From NCBI GenBank assembly GCA_017557435.1, contig JAFYYR010000015.1, forward strand, positions 1 through 64,000: a stretch of 64,000 nucleotides of DNA, written 5' to 3'. This document shows positions 17,221-27,206 of this stretch, one piece after another. The position numbers were made by a program, and so were the translations under genes. The notes below the pieces were generated by a model. That model had not been told where the DNA came from. It ran no database searches and saw only the letters and a list, made by a program, of their open reading frames with translations. Source of the DNA: Pseudobutyrivibrio sp. Its GTDB lineage: Bacteria; Bacillota; Clostridia; Lachnospirales; Lachnospiraceae. Positions within the stretch are counted from its first letter, which is position 1. Each line of letters begins with the position of its first letter.

Positions 17221-18825
17221 TTATTTCTCCAATGAATCCATTACATCTTTCCATTTGCCTAGAAGCTTTTTAGTGGTAAATCTCTGGGCAATATCATAGG
17301 AATACACCTTGGCCTGATTCCAGTTGTAAAGAGAATCTAAGAAATACTCAAGTGCTGCTGGAATCTGTTCAAAATCAGTAACTACAAATCCGTTGTACAT
17401 ATTTTGCATGTACTGAGTCTCTCGCCTAATAATCTGTGGGATAGCACTACTGATACAGTTTATCTGCAAAAAGAGATCCGGATTGTGGCGCATATCAACC
17501 ATAATACGCTGCTCTCTGATGCATCTACTAACAGAAAGCTCATCCACACACTGCTCCACAAAAAATCTCACAGGCACCTGCTCTTCTTCAATCTCCTGCT
17601 CGTTTTCAGCAGTGTCATCCTCAACCTGATCTGGAATAACCATCCGCCTGTCAAAACCAGCAGCCTCTAATATCTCTGCAATTCTGGCTAAAAGTCTGTC
17701 TGGCAAATCATACTCTGCGTTTCTAGTGAAAATATGAACCATGGCATTCTCATTAGTCAGAATGTAGTTAGCAAGCTGAACCATCAATGTGATAAATCTA
17801 TCCTCCGACAGATTGTCTACTGGAACGAGAATCTTCTGTACCGTAAGCTGCTGACTGATACCAAAATCCATTCGTGAATCATAGGGAGAAATGTCGATGA
17901 CTTTTGTCAATTCCTCATCCATATCCCTAAGTAGGTATCTAGTAGTAGCCTCAGAATCCGTAACTACGTATCCCGCCTTTTTCACCATATCCTTATTGTC
18001 TAGATGATCCCTCATTCGATAGCGATCACCGTAAAATGACAATATCAACTTTCTTTTTTCTACAAACTCTTTCATTACCTGCACATTTAATTCGTGCATG
18101 GCCACACAGAAAACATCATCCTCATCTCTCACTTCTAGATTGGCAGACATCACTTCTTGAATGACATCCTTCATACTGTCGTAGGTGAGCTTTTTAAATT
18201 CTCTACGCTCGGAGCCACCATCTTTTGAGATAAGAAATGTATTGGACTTTTCATTGATTTCCACACGACCAGTGGCCGCATATTCTCTAAGCTTTATGTT
18301 GCCCTTTTCTGTGAGGTAATCCGTATATGCGATAATGCCGTTATCGTAAACTTCTGTAGAAGAAACAAATCCTCTATCGTCATAAATATTTCTACGGCTC
18401 AATGAGCCAGCATTATACATACTAACTTCGATAGGGTTGCCAGCTTCACCAAAATTAATCTCTGCGTATTTAACATTTTCAAGATATGCAACCACCACAA
18501 ATGGTGTATAGACAAACTCTATATTGTCCGGCCAGCTCAAGTTATGGAAAGAAAATACCGCTGCCTTTCTTCTCTCCACCTCCTGAATGGCATCAAAACA
18601 AGACCAGTATGGCGCATGAAAAACTCCCTGGCGATGGAGGAAATGACGGAAATTCGGAGTGTGACTCAAAAGCAAAATCTTGAAATCACGCATACCGTTA
18701 CGGTAGAACATCTGCACCTGCTTTACTGTATCGTCAAACTCAGTGTGCATTCTACGAGTATGCCAACTCTGCTCAGACTCGCGCCATTTATTCTGTTGAT
18801 ACCAAGCTGGAATAAAATAAAGCAT
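17221..18825 (-). CDS. asp1: Accessory Sec system protein Asp1
   Basis: The product is about 534 aa and belongs to Asp1, a GT-B-like scaffold of the Asp complex. The opening MLYFIPAWYQQNKWRESEQSWHTRR is diagnostic of Asp1. The frame is open 17 codons further upstream, but AGGAG lies just before the ATG at 18825 and the family start aligns there. The C-terminal half reads as a degenerate glycosyltransferase-like Rossmann domain (KILVPVDNLSEDRFITLMVQLANYI). It follows secY2 by about 75 bp and joins asp3 without a gap. Confidence 0.93.
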   Translation of the reverse strand: MLYFIPAWYQQNKWRESEQSWHTRRMHTEFDDTVKQVQMFYRNGMRDFKILLLSHTPNFRHFLHRQGVFHAPYWSCFDAIQEVERRKAAVFSFHNLSWPDNIEFVYTPFVVVAYLENVKYAEINFGEAGNPIEVSMYNAGSLSRRNIYDDRGFVSSTEVYDNGIIAYTDYLTEKGNIKLREYAATGRVEINEKSNTFLISKDGGSERREFKKLTYDSMKDVIQEVMSANLEVRDEDDVFCVAMHELNVQVMKEFVEKRKLILSFYGDRYRMRDHLDNKDMVKKAGYVVTDSEATTRYLLRDMDEELTKVIDISPYDSRMDFGISQQLTVQKILVPVDNLSEDRFITLMVQLANYILTNENAMVHIFTRNAEYDLPDRLLARIAEILEAAGFDRRMVIPDQVEDDTAENEQEIEEEQVPVRFFVEQCVDELSVSRCIREQRIMVDMRHNPDLFLQINCISSAIPQIIRRETQYMQNMYNGFVVTDFEQIPAALEYFLDSLYNWNQAKVYSYDIAQRFTTKKLLGKWKDVMDSLEK

Positions 18826-18900
18826 AATGTCTCCTAAATCTACTGGAAAGCACAGCATTGATAATTGCCTTTGCAAAGGCTGTGCTGCAAAAACTATTTT

Positions 18901-20169
18901 TTAAATAAAGGGTACGTAGGCATCGTAGTCACGAACCGCCCTAAACTCTCTATAAAGATTACAGTTGATACTAGCCATAGCGATGATAATAGATGGCAAA
19001 CTGATAAGGGATGCATCTATAAATCCTCTAATATGAAGCCCCAGTGGAAGCCCTAGGAAAATACTCATGAAAAATGCTGAAAATATAGCTATCGAAAAAA
19101 CTCTATTGCTAATAAATCTACGAGTCTTCTTGCCTGCCTTAAGTCCAGTGATACTATCTCCAGATTTTTGTAAATTCTCAGCTAGATTCTTTGGACTGAT
19201 GAAAATAAATGAAAAAACCACCGTAATGAAATAAAGTACAGCAATATAAACGCCTAGACCCAGTGGATGGGTGGTGTCCATATTTTCACTAGCCCAAGCT
19301 AGAGTAGAATTATTCGGAAATACCATAGATAAAAATTGGCAGGTATAAACTGGCAGCATGAAAAATGCTGATGAAAACATAACCGGCATCATACCAATTG
19401 GATTTAATTTAATAGGTATATAGTTCTTGTCTGAATAAATACTATGGATAGAAATACGCTGCATAGGAATTCGGTACTCACTGTTTTCAAAAATAATAGT
19501 GATAAGCAGTGCAACTACGCTGATACCTCCTACAACATGAAGCTCCTTGATAGGTGCTCCCTTAACAGTATTAACCACGCTATCCAAAATATTTACATAG
19601 ATAAGTACAGTCTGACCGCCTATTCCGTATTTACCATTTCTAGTAGCAAGCCACAAGATTACAAATGAACCTGTAATCATCTGTACTGCAGCTACTATCT
19701 TGGCAGCAATCAGTTGTATTCCTCCATCATAAACAAAAAGAGTGGATTGAGCTGTGAGCACAGCCTGAATAGATGCCCAAATAAGCATCAAAATAAGAGT
19801 CGCCCTAGTGGTCTTCCTAGGTGAAGTGTGAGCCTTGCTATCTGCACTCTTAAAGGACACAACCACCTGCACAAAAAGCATGGAAAACATAAAAGGCGAA
19901 ATACCAAGAGCAAAAATACTAGTCCTGTATCTATCACCACCGATAGTCTGCATAATCAAATCTTCTGCATCATTTCTAAATGCAGCATAGGCATCCAAAT
20001 CCACACCATACAGTGGAAGCTCTCTACCTATGAGATACACAGTCATAATTATCAGCGTGAATATTAATTTTTGAATAAGTGTTTTTGGAAAAAATCGTTT
20101 CTTCAATTTCCCGCCCCATACGTATATTGTATATAAACTATTATAATTCACTACGCGGGCATATTCCAT
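18901..20169 (-). CDS. secY2: Accessory Sec channel protein SecY2
   Basis: This multi-pass SecY paralogue of up to 422 aa has about ten hydrophobic segments. SecY landmarks are LPLYGVDLDAY in the first loop, GISPFMFSMLFVQ (TM2), IPIKLNPIGMMPVMFSSAFFMLP (TM7) and SPKNLAENLQKSGDSITGLKAGK before TM9. The ATG at 20169 has no ribosome site. A TTG at 20104-20106, giving LKKRFFPKTLIQKL, follows a G-rich stretch and fits normal SecY N-termini better, so the true start is uncertain. It heads the operon secY2-asp1-asp3-secA2-gtfA-gtfB. Confidence 0.93.
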   Translation of the reverse strand: MEYARVVNYNSLYTIYVWGGKLKKRFFPKTLIQKLIFTLIIMTVYLIGRELPLYGVDLDAYAAFRNDAEDLIMQTIGGDRYRTSIFALGISPFMFSMLFVQVVVSFKSADSKAHTSPRKTTRATLILMLIWASIQAVLTAQSTLFVYDGGIQLIAAKIVAAVQMITGSFVILWLATRNGKYGIGGQTVLIYVNILDSVVNTVKGAPIKELHVVGGISVVALLITIIFENSEYRIPMQRISIHSIYSDKNYIPIKLNPIGMMPVMFSSAFFMLPVYTCQFLSMVFPNNSTLAWASENMDTTHPLGLGVYIAVLYFITVVFSFIFISPKNLAENLQKSGDSITGLKAGKKTRRFISNRVFSIAIFSAFFMSIFLGLPLGLHIRGFIDASLISLPSIIIAMASINCNLYREFRAVRDYDAYVPFI

Positions 20170-20203
20170 AAGTTAACAGAAAAATACCAATTAATACTAG
20201 AAA

Positions 20204-20281
20204 CAAAAAACTCCGGCACCCCTCAATCTCTAGCTCCCCCTCAAGTGAAGGGGGAGTTTAGATTAAGAGCGTAACCGGAGT
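20204..20281 (-). terminator. Compound terminator after gdhA
   Basis: An outer stem (20210-20216 with 20275-20281, actccgg/ccggagt) is followed on the minus strand by TTTTTTG. It encloses aatct/agatt (20225-20229 with 20260-20264) and a strong ctccccc/gggggag hairpin (20234-20240 with 20250-20256). It lies 22 bp past the gdhA stop. Confidence 0.85.
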
Positions 20282-20302
20282 ATCTCAGTCTATTATATTA
20301 AA

Positions 20303-21730
<1,428 letters not shown>

Positions 21731-21739
21731 CTAGAGACG

Positions 21740-21768
21740 ATTTTACATCATTTAACACTTTAGTGCAA
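21740..21768 (-). promoter_or_regulatory. gdhA promoter
   Basis: On the minus strand, TTGCAC (21763-21768), a 17-bp spacer and TAAAAT (21740-21745) form a good sigma-A-type promoter. It lies between the yitT-family terminator and gdhA. Confidence 0.65.
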
Positions 21769-21778
21769 TAAATTTTTT

Positions 21779-21811
21779 CAAAAAATCCACCTATTCTTTT
21801 AATAGGTGGAT
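21779..21811 (-). terminator. Terminator of the YitT-family gene
   Basis: A perfect 11-bp stem (21785-21795 with 21801-21811) with a 5-nt loop is followed on the minus strand by TTTTTTG. It lies about 10 bp past the stop. Confidence 0.9.
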
Positions 21812-21820
21812 AAATCTCCT

Positions 21821-22672
21821 CTATAAATACTTCTTTTGCTCAGTAAAACCGCGGCCTTTCACCTCAGAAACACGACTTATGATGATAAATGCCTCTGGGT
21901 CAATATCGTGTACAATTCGCTCTGTGCGAGCCAATTCTCTTGTGGAAACAATTGAAAGTGTAATCTCTGTATCCTTAGCAAGATATCCTGTACGACCATA
22001 CATAACTGTAACGCCACGATCTATGTCCTGAAGAATTGCTCTTCTAATTTCATCATGCTTTTTGCTGACTATCTTAATCTGTCTCTTTGATTTACCGAGA
22101 ATCAGTGTCTTATCTAATGTAAGAGTGTATATAATGACAAGAATTATTCCGTAGAGGACCTTTGTCTTGTCGGTAAAAAGCGCCTGCACCCCTAAAATAA
22201 ATAGATCACAAGCCCACATAACTCCAGAAATAGGAAGACCAAAGTACTTATTTAATAGGATAGGTGGAATATCCATACCACCTGTTGATGCACCTGTTCT
22301 TATTACAATGCCAAGGCTTGCGCCAATCATAAGGCCGCCAAAGACAGTACAAAGCACAATATCCTCTATTGGAGAATAATTAGCCGCAATCATCTCTGCT
22401 ATATGTATTTCTATTGGTAAGCAAAATGTGGAAAGTAATGTATTGGCTGCAAATCGATGTCCCATCAATCGCCAGCCAATCAGAAATAGCATAGTATTTA
22501 TGATAAATACTACATAAGATGTACGAAATCCAAAAGTGTGATGAAAGAACAAGGCAAGACCGGTACCACCGCCAGTAATAAGCCCTGATGGCTCAATGAA
22601 AAATGCTACCGCCAATGCGTAAACAAAATTCCCTAATACTACGATTAAAGCTGTTTTAATTATCTGCTTCAT
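21821..22672 (-). CDS. YitT family membrane protein (DUF161 + DUF2179)
   Basis: This protein of about 283 aa has five or six membrane segments in its first 190 residues (IEPSGLITGGGTGLALFF, GASLGIVIRTGASTGGMDIPP) and a cytoplasmic DUF2179 domain (RGVTVMYGRTGYLAKDTEITLSIVSTRE...DPEAFIIIS). The family is widespread in Firmicutes and of unknown transport function. The ATG at 22672 is taken over the GTG one codon earlier; the Shine-Dalgarno is weak. A strong promoter (CTGACA, 17 bp, TACAAT) and a terminator frame it as a single-gene unit. Confidence 0.9.
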   Translation of the reverse strand: MKQIIKTALIVVLGNFVYALAVAFFIEPSGLITGGGTGLALFFHHTFGFRTSYVVFIINTMLFLIGWRLMGHRFAANTLLSTFCLPIEIHIAEMIAANYSPIEDIVLCTVFGGLMIGASLGIVIRTGASTGGMDIPPILLNKYFGLPISGVMWACDLFILGVQALFTDKTKVLYGIILVIIYTLTLDKTLILGKSKRQIKIVSKKHDEIRRAILQDIDRGVTVMYGRTGYLAKDTEITLSIVSTRELARTERIVHDIDPEAFIIISRVSEVKGRGFTEQKKYL

Positions 22673-22709
22673 CACAACACCGCTTTCATTATTATTTCAA
22701 ACAGCTGTG

Positions 22710-22738
22710 ATTGTACACCAATTGCGGACATTTGTCAG
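22710..22738 (-). promoter_or_regulatory. Promoter of the YitT-family gene
   Basis: On the minus strand, CTGACA (22733-22738), a 17-bp spacer and TACAAT (22710-22715) match a sigma-A promoter. It begins 38 bp before the gene. Its spacer includes part of a 13-mer also found in the gdhA leader. Confidence 0.65.
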
Positions 22739-22777
22739 CACAGCACGGTAACGCGTTAGCAGACTAAAGTATAACAA

Positions 22778-23245
22778 CTATAATCCAAGGAAATGCATAC
22801 GACCGTCATCCCTCTTTTTAGGTGCGTTCTTAGGCTTCTCTCCCACATCAGGATTGAAGTAGATGCCCTTAAGATTATTAGTGCGATTGCGTATGCAGTC
22901 AGGACAAAAACGTCCGTAGCGTATACTACAACCGCATGATTCGCATTCTATGTAAACTACACTTCCCTCAGGAATCTCAAGTCTTCCTTCCTTAAGCATA
23001 GCGTTAATCATATCCACAGGAACCCCTGTGTTCTCAGAAATAACTATAGCAGGGCTAGCACCGTTTTCATCTATGTAATCCTTAACCTTGCCAAAATCGT
23101 CCACTTCCTGATGGCCGCAGTCATAGCACTCATAACGACCACCACCTATATATTTGATGCGTCCCTTACATTTGGAGCATCTAGTAGGCTTGCGCTCCAT
23201 GAACTCTTTAACAAATTTCTCTTTTTCAGGGTTTTTACCTGCCAT
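22778..23245 (-). CDS. YvyF-like (TIGR03826) zinc-ribbon protein
   Basis: This protein of about 155 aa has four CxxC knuckles. CSKC and CYDC form an N-terminal ribbon (about residues 23-43), and CESCGC and CPDC a C-terminal one. Between them lies a helix-turn-helix-like stretch VISENTGVPVDMINAMLKEGRLEIPEGS. This layout matches YvyF/FlgM-region proteins near flagellar operons, for which no enzyme activity is known. The start at 23245 is chosen because AGGA, overlapping the upstream stop, lies 5 nt before it. It is the last gene of a three-gene run with two membrane proteins of unknown function. Confidence 0.72.
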   Translation of the reverse strand: MAGKNPEKEKFVKEFMERKPTRCSKCKGRIKYIGGGRYECYDCGHQEVDDFGKVKDYIDENGASPAIVISENTGVPVDMINAMLKEGRLEIPEGSVVYIECESCGCSIRYGRFCPDCIRNRTNNLKGIYFNPDVGEKPKNAPKKRDDGRMHFLGL

Positions 23246-23256
23246 TAAAATCCTCA

Positions 23257-23985
23257 CTATAAATCAAATTCATCTGTAACACTCTCGTCGAGAGGAGGCA
23301 ACTGAGCCGCATCGCCTTCTAAGCCCTCGCGAATTAATTTCCAGTTCTTAAGGAACCAGACTGTCTGAGCTGGATGCTTGTAAAGTGAAAGCATCTGAGC
23401 TCCCTCATATTTGTGTGGGAACACAAGAGGAATATTAGTAGAACGTGATGTGGTAAAGTAAATCACGTGAGTGAAGTCATTGTTCTCCAAATACTCTGGT
23501 GTAACACAATAGTAAATATACTCGCCGTAGTCTGTATTATAATAGAAAGTCATCTCAGGCTGGTCAACCTCCATAGGCTCCATGCCTGTAACATTAAACT
23601 CATCTACTCGAATAGATTTAACATCCTCATCCTCCTCATCATCGGAAGTAGCTTTCTCAACTGACTTCTTCCATCTCTTGGCCTCCATAGGGTCCATTAG
23701 CCCAGCAAAGAAACGGTCTTCCTGCTCAACAGTCTCAGAATCCTCCTCGTTCTCAGCAGGGTCCTTACCTGTCTTGAGCCAAAAGTTAATGATGTTGAGA
23801 TTTTTATTAAGCTGTCTTGTGTGTTGTGCGTATAGCTTGTCATCTTTTTCCATTTTAGAAATATATGACTCGTACTCAGCCTCTACTGCTCGTCTAGTAT
23901 TCTTCTGCTTGAAATAGACAGGCATCAAAAACAAAAGCATCACGCCTATTGCACAAACAAATATATTAACTGTAAGCCAATCCAT
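23257..23985 (-). CDS. Membrane-anchored protein of unknown function
   Basis: I do not recognise this 242-aa protein. It has one N-terminal membrane segment (VNIFVCAIGVMLLFLMPVYF, residues 6-25), a charged coiled-coil-like stretch (30-65), an acidic linker with EEDSETVEQED and SDDEEDEDV, and a compact C-terminal domain (TFYYNTDYGEYIYYCVTPEYL onward) with many aromatic residues. It lies between a C-terminally anchored coiled-coil protein and the YvyF-like gene and shares their operon, so the three may act together at the membrane. Confidence 0.75.
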   Translation of the reverse strand: MDWLTVNIFVCAIGVMLLFLMPVYFKQKNTRRAVEAEYESYISKMEKDDKLYAQHTRQLNKNLNIINFWLKTGKDPAENEEDSETVEQEDRFFAGLMDPMEAKRWKKSVEKATSDDEEDEDVKSIRVDEFNVTGMEPMEVDQPEMTFYYNTDYGEYIYYCVTPEYLENNDFTHVIYFTTSRSTNIPLVFPHKYEGAQMLSLYKHPAQTVWFLKNWKLIREGLEGDAAQLPPLDESVTDEFDL

Positions 23986-24003
23986 AGTATAAACTCCAAT
24001 AAT

Positions 24004-24438
24004 CTAGAAAAAAATTGAATAGCCCAACAATCCTATCAAACACAATAGTAACAATGTATTAATCGCTGTAAACACAGAAAAAATCCTGATGTCTCGCTGC
24101 TGCTTTTTTACTCCGTCATGATTATAGACTGATTCCAAATTAAGCTCAAATTCCTTAATTAGATTGTCCATCTGTGCCTTAACTGGCTTAGTGTAGTCCA
24201 GGGCATCCTGCAGATTCTGAATCTTAGTCTGTACGTTTCTACAAAGCTTCTCATTAGTGGTCTGAGACTCATAGATCTTTTGTTTTATTTCTCCATTTTC
24301 AATAGCATAGAGCTGTAAAAGCTGCTGCAACTCAAACACTTCGCCCTGAAGTCTATCTATTTCTTGACGAATATCATCTTCAGCCATGCCTATGTATCTA
24401 TGCTTAAAAATAGATTTTCCAGAAAATTCTCCCTTCAT
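24004..24438 (-). CDS. Coiled-coil protein with C-terminal membrane anchor, unknown function
   Basis: The product is about 144 aa. After a basic N-terminus, residues 20-105 form a long predicted coiled coil (AEDDIRQEIDRLQGEVFELQ). A single C-terminal membrane segment follows (IFSVFTAINTLLLLCLIGLLGYSIFF), so the protein would be tail-anchored with its coiled coil in the cytoplasm. GGGAGG six bases before the ATG at 24438 sets the start. It is first in the operon with the 23257-23985 and YvyF-like genes. No family recognised. Confidence 0.75.
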   Translation of the reverse strand: MKGEFSGKSIFKHRYIGMAEDDIRQEIDRLQGEVFELQQLLQLYAIENGEIKQKIYESQTTNEKLCRNVQTKIQNLQDALDYTKPVKAQMDNLIKEFELNLESVYNHDGVKKQQRDIRIFSVFTAINTLLLLCLIGLLGYSIFF

Positions 24439-24558
24439 AAGCATCCTCCCGTCAAAAAATTCATATAGTATAGCATAGTAATCTACTTAAATATTATCAC
24501 TTTTTACTATTATTTGTATAGTGCATTTATAAAATATACAAAATATAGTACTTCAGCA

Positions 24559-24630
24559 CTGAGAAAGAAGTCTGAAAGACTTCCATTATGAATGAGGGTG
24601 GAGTTACTGTGAATAGTAACTATCTCTCAG
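24559..24630. other. Unassigned structured element (possible three-way junction)
   Basis: An outer stem ctgaga/tctcag (24559-24564 with 24625-24630) encloses two hairpins: gaagtct/agacttc (24567-24573 with 24577-24583) and agttact/agtaact (24602-24608 with 24615-24621). It lies between the terminator of the SRRP gene and the start of the next operon. It matches no riboswitch or ribozyme core that I know. Confidence 0.45.
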
Positions 24631-24634
24631 CAGG

Positions 24635-24663
24635 AAAAAAGCCAGGCCTATAATCGGCCTGGC
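24635..24663 (-). terminator. Terminator of the short SRRP gene
   Basis: The stem gccaggcc/ggcctggc (24641-24648 with 24656-24663) has a 7-nt loop and on the minus strand is followed by TTTTTTCC. It lies 15 bp past the stop. Confidence 0.9.
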
Positions 24664-24678
24664 TTAAAACTCTTTAGA

Positions 24679-27042
24679 TTACTTTTCTTCTTTAGATTCT
24701 TTTCTGCGTTTTGCTGCTACAAATAGTCCTGTGAGACCTCCAATAATTGGAAGTGATGCTCCAGCCCAACCATTTGGACCAAGTTCACCATATCTAGCAA
24801 CCTGATCATCATCGATGCCTGTGATTACATCTACATTTGCAGGTGCATCTACAATATCATCATCAAGAATCTCCTGATCAAGTACTGCAAGTGGAACTCT
24901 TGCATCATTATCTATAGGTGTAATTACTGCTGCCTGTCTATATGTGTTGCCTGCTGCTACATTTGTATCAACACGGCCTGCTGCATCACTGATATACTCT
25001 GTTGCTGCATTAGAAATTGTAATGCTCTCTGAGCCCTCAATTGCTTCTGATGCGCTAATTGATGTACTTGCAGATGCTGATTCTGAAGCGCTTGTTGATG
25101 CTGATGTAGAGCCACTCTGTGATGAAGCTACAGATGCTGACTCAGATGCTGATACTGAAGCACTTTCTGAAGCTGCTGTGGAAGCACTGTTTGCTGCACT
25201 CTCTGATGTAGATGCACTTGTTGATGCTGATTCACTTGCTGCTTTCTCTGATTCAGCTGTGCTTATAGATGCCGATGTGCTTGCAAGTGCAGCACTCTCT
25301 GATGCAGATGTACTTGCTGCAAGGCTGTCCTTCTTTGCAGTGCTAGCCGATTCTGAAGTCTGGTATAACTGACTTCTTAATGAAGCAAGAGTTCCAGAAG
25401 TAGATAAAAATTCAGATGTACTACCTTTAACACTGTCAGAAAAGGCTGCTACATTATTGCTAAGAGCAGTTGAAGTACTATCATAACCGCTCAAGCTAGA
25501 AATCATGTTGTCACGCTCAGATGCCTGAGAATGATAGGTTGCCTCACTGTACCAATCAGTACCCTTAATCATATTGCCTTTGGCATCCTTGTCAAACTCG
25601 TAATTATATCTATCACATGAAATCTTTTTTACTACCGTACCATCAGGCTTTACATAGTTTACAAATACTTCCTTTGAACCTCTTGGAGTAGAAGTCTGTA
25701 CGTATGCTTTTCTTAAAATATTGATTCCTGATACGCCAGGTGCATAATCTTCTGCAGAAATACCATTAATACTATTCTGGGAATCCTTTAAAATTGATAC
25801 ACCATCAAGTCCCATTGTTACATAGTCGTAATACTCTTCCTGGTAATTTCCTTCAACATCTATATACTTTACAACTAATCTCTTCTCATAGTAATTACTT
25901 CCGTACCATCCAGTATGTAAATTACCATTTTGGATATTAGCATAAAGAATTTTGCCCTCAACCAAGAGCTTATATTCAATCATGGCTTCAGCCAATGGGC
26001 GAGCATAGTTTTCATAATAATTGCTCATTGTAAGCTGAGGCTTATTTGTAGCTGCAATTGCTTCTCTTTGAACTTTTTCTGCATGCTTAAGAGCTTCAAC
26101 CTTAAGCTGAGTTTCTTCTACACCGTTATTACTATAACCATATGTAATAAAGTTTTCTGATGTAGCTACATATTCGCTTGCTGCTTCACTTTCAGCAATT
26201 GATAAACTTTCTGATGCAGCTGCCTGACTTGCAGAATTTGACTCAGATATATATGTTAACTGAGATTCTTCTGTAGAAATAGATTCACTTGCAGATACGA
26301 TTTCCTCATCAGTTACCTCAGAAGTACTTTCTGATGTACTCTCTGATGTCGAAGATGCTTCAGTATCACTACCTGCTTCTAAAGGCGCATTTGGATCCAG
26401 TGTTGCAGTATCTGGTGTCTGCTGTGCTGGAGCTGGTGCTGCAAGCATTTTTACATTTCTGGTTGGAGCTACAGTACGAAGCTGTACCTTTGAAGCAGAA
26501 ATATCAGTAGTAACTTCATTTTCATCTAACTGGTTTTCATTTGCTGCTGGTTCAGCCGCTGGTGCGCCTGCACCTTCTTCAGATCCTTCCTGACCTTCTG
26601 CTACTGGTGCTGCCGGTTCTGCTGCTGGCGCGCCTGCACCTTCTTCAGATCCTTCCTGACCTTCACCCTCTGCTGCTGGAGCCTGTGCTGCGCCTGAGAC
26701 GTCACCCTCCTGACCTTCACCTTCTACTGCTGCTGGTGCGGCTGGAGCTTCAGCTGGAACTTCAGCTGGTGCTTCTGCTGGTGCTTCCGGTGTTACCTCT
26801 GCTTCTGGTGTTGCTGCCTGTGTCTCTGGCGCTACCTGCGCTGAAACTGTAGGCTCTTGTGATGTTGTCTCATCAGGTGCCTCTTGTGCTGCTTCAGGTG
26901 CAGAATCATATACTACTTCTTCGCCTGTTGTTTCTATTTCATGTGCATACGCCAAGCCCATATTAGAAAAAACGCTGGCGCCCCCAACTGCTGTGCCAGT
27001 GATTACGATTCCTTTTACGAGATCCTGTACTTTCTTACCCAT
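24679..27042 (-). CDS. Short serine-rich repeat surface protein (accessory Sec cargo)
   Basis: This 787-aa SRRP begins with a glycine-rich signal peptide (VITGTAVGGASVF, about residues 13-25, ending LAYA) of the kind routed to SecA2/SecY2. A proline/alanine/glutamate-rich region (40-175, with repeated EGQEGSEEGAGAPAAEPA) comes next, then a first Ser/Glu region. Next is a folded domain of about 240 residues (YYENYARPLAEAMIEY onward) that resembles one in the 1657-aa SRRP, and a second Ser-Ala-Ser-Glu region (about 560-670). The C-terminus (ASLPIIGGLTGLFVAAKRRK) is a membrane anchor with no LPXTG. It is preceded by the TTGGCA direct-repeat promoter and its own terminator follows. It likely acts as a glycosylated adhesin. 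Confidence 0.85.
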   Translation of the reverse strand: MGKKVQDLVKGIVITGTAVGGASVFSNMGLAYAHEIETTGEEVVYDSAPEAAQEAPDETTSQEPTVSAQVAPETQAATPEAEVTPEAPAEAPAEVPAEAPAAPAAVEGEGQEGDVSGAAQAPAAEGEGQEGSEEGAGAPAAEPAAPVAEGQEGSEEGAGAPAAEPAANENQLDENEVTTDISASKVQLRTVAPTRNVKMLAAPAPAQQTPDTATLDPNAPLEAGSDTEASSTSESTSESTSEVTDEEIVSASESISTEESQLTYISESNSASQAAASESLSIAESEAASEYVATSENFITYGYSNNGVEETQLKVEALKHAEKVQREAIAATNKPQLTMSNYYENYARPLAEAMIEYKLLVEGKILYANIQNGNLHTGWYGSNYYEKRLVVKYIDVEGNYQEEYYDYVTMGLDGVSILKDSQNSINGISAEDYAPGVSGINILRKAYVQTSTPRGSKEVFVNYVKPDGTVVKKISCDRYNYEFDKDAKGNMIKGTDWYSEATYHSQASERDNMISSLSGYDSTSTALSNNVAAFSDSVKGSTSEFLSTSGTLASLRSQLYQTSESASTAKKDSLAASTSASESAALASTSASISTAESEKAASESASTSASTSESAANSASTAASESASVSASESASVASSQSGSTSASTSASESASASTSISASEAIEGSESITISNAATEYISDAAGRVDTNVAAGNTYRQAAVITPIDNDARVPLAVLDQEILDDDIVDAPANVDVITGIDDDQVARYGELGPNGWAGASLPIIGGLTGLFVAAKRRKESKEEK
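25025..25370 (-). repeat. Serine-rich repeat-coding region of the short SRRP
   Basis: The DNA is degenerate tandem repeats of the gctgatgc/gcagatgt type, coding for SASESAS-like units on the minus strand. This is the expected GlcNAc acceptor region for GtfA-GtfB. Confidence 0.8.
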
Positions 27043-27119
27043 ACTACTATCTCCTTTACTCGCCCTATCTTGTTCTCTTATAAGGTATATCGGTCGAATA
27101 TTATCTTTTCTGTAAAGGT

Positions 27120-27192
27120 ATTATAGAAATTAAGTATGAAAAAACAATGTACAAAATGTTTACATTCTGCCAAATTTACGCCGTTCTTGCCA
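27120..27192 (-). promoter_or_regulatory. Direct-repeat activator site plus -10 for the short SRRP gene
   Basis: Read on the minus strand, two half-sites (TGGCAAGAACG and TTGGCAGAATG) start 20 bp apart at + positions 27168-27173 and 27187-27192. Exactly 42 nt after the proximal one is TATAAT (27120-27125), with only a weak -35. The layout recurs at 34909-34982 and 58584-58656. Confidence 0.7.
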
Positions 27193-27206
27193 TAGGCCAC
27201 AAAGCA

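Noticed and set aside
24559-24630. Hammerhead ribozyme, purine riboswitch or tRNA
   Set aside because: The hammerhead CUGANGA/GAAA core, the conserved riboswitch loops and tRNA T-loop/acceptor features are all absent.
24720-24760. LPIIGG at the end of the short SRRP as a sortase signal
   Set aside because: Position 4 is Ile, not Thr, and the motif lies within the hydrophobic segment with only about 9 residues to the basic tail, so a plain anchor is more likely; kept as an open point in the findings.
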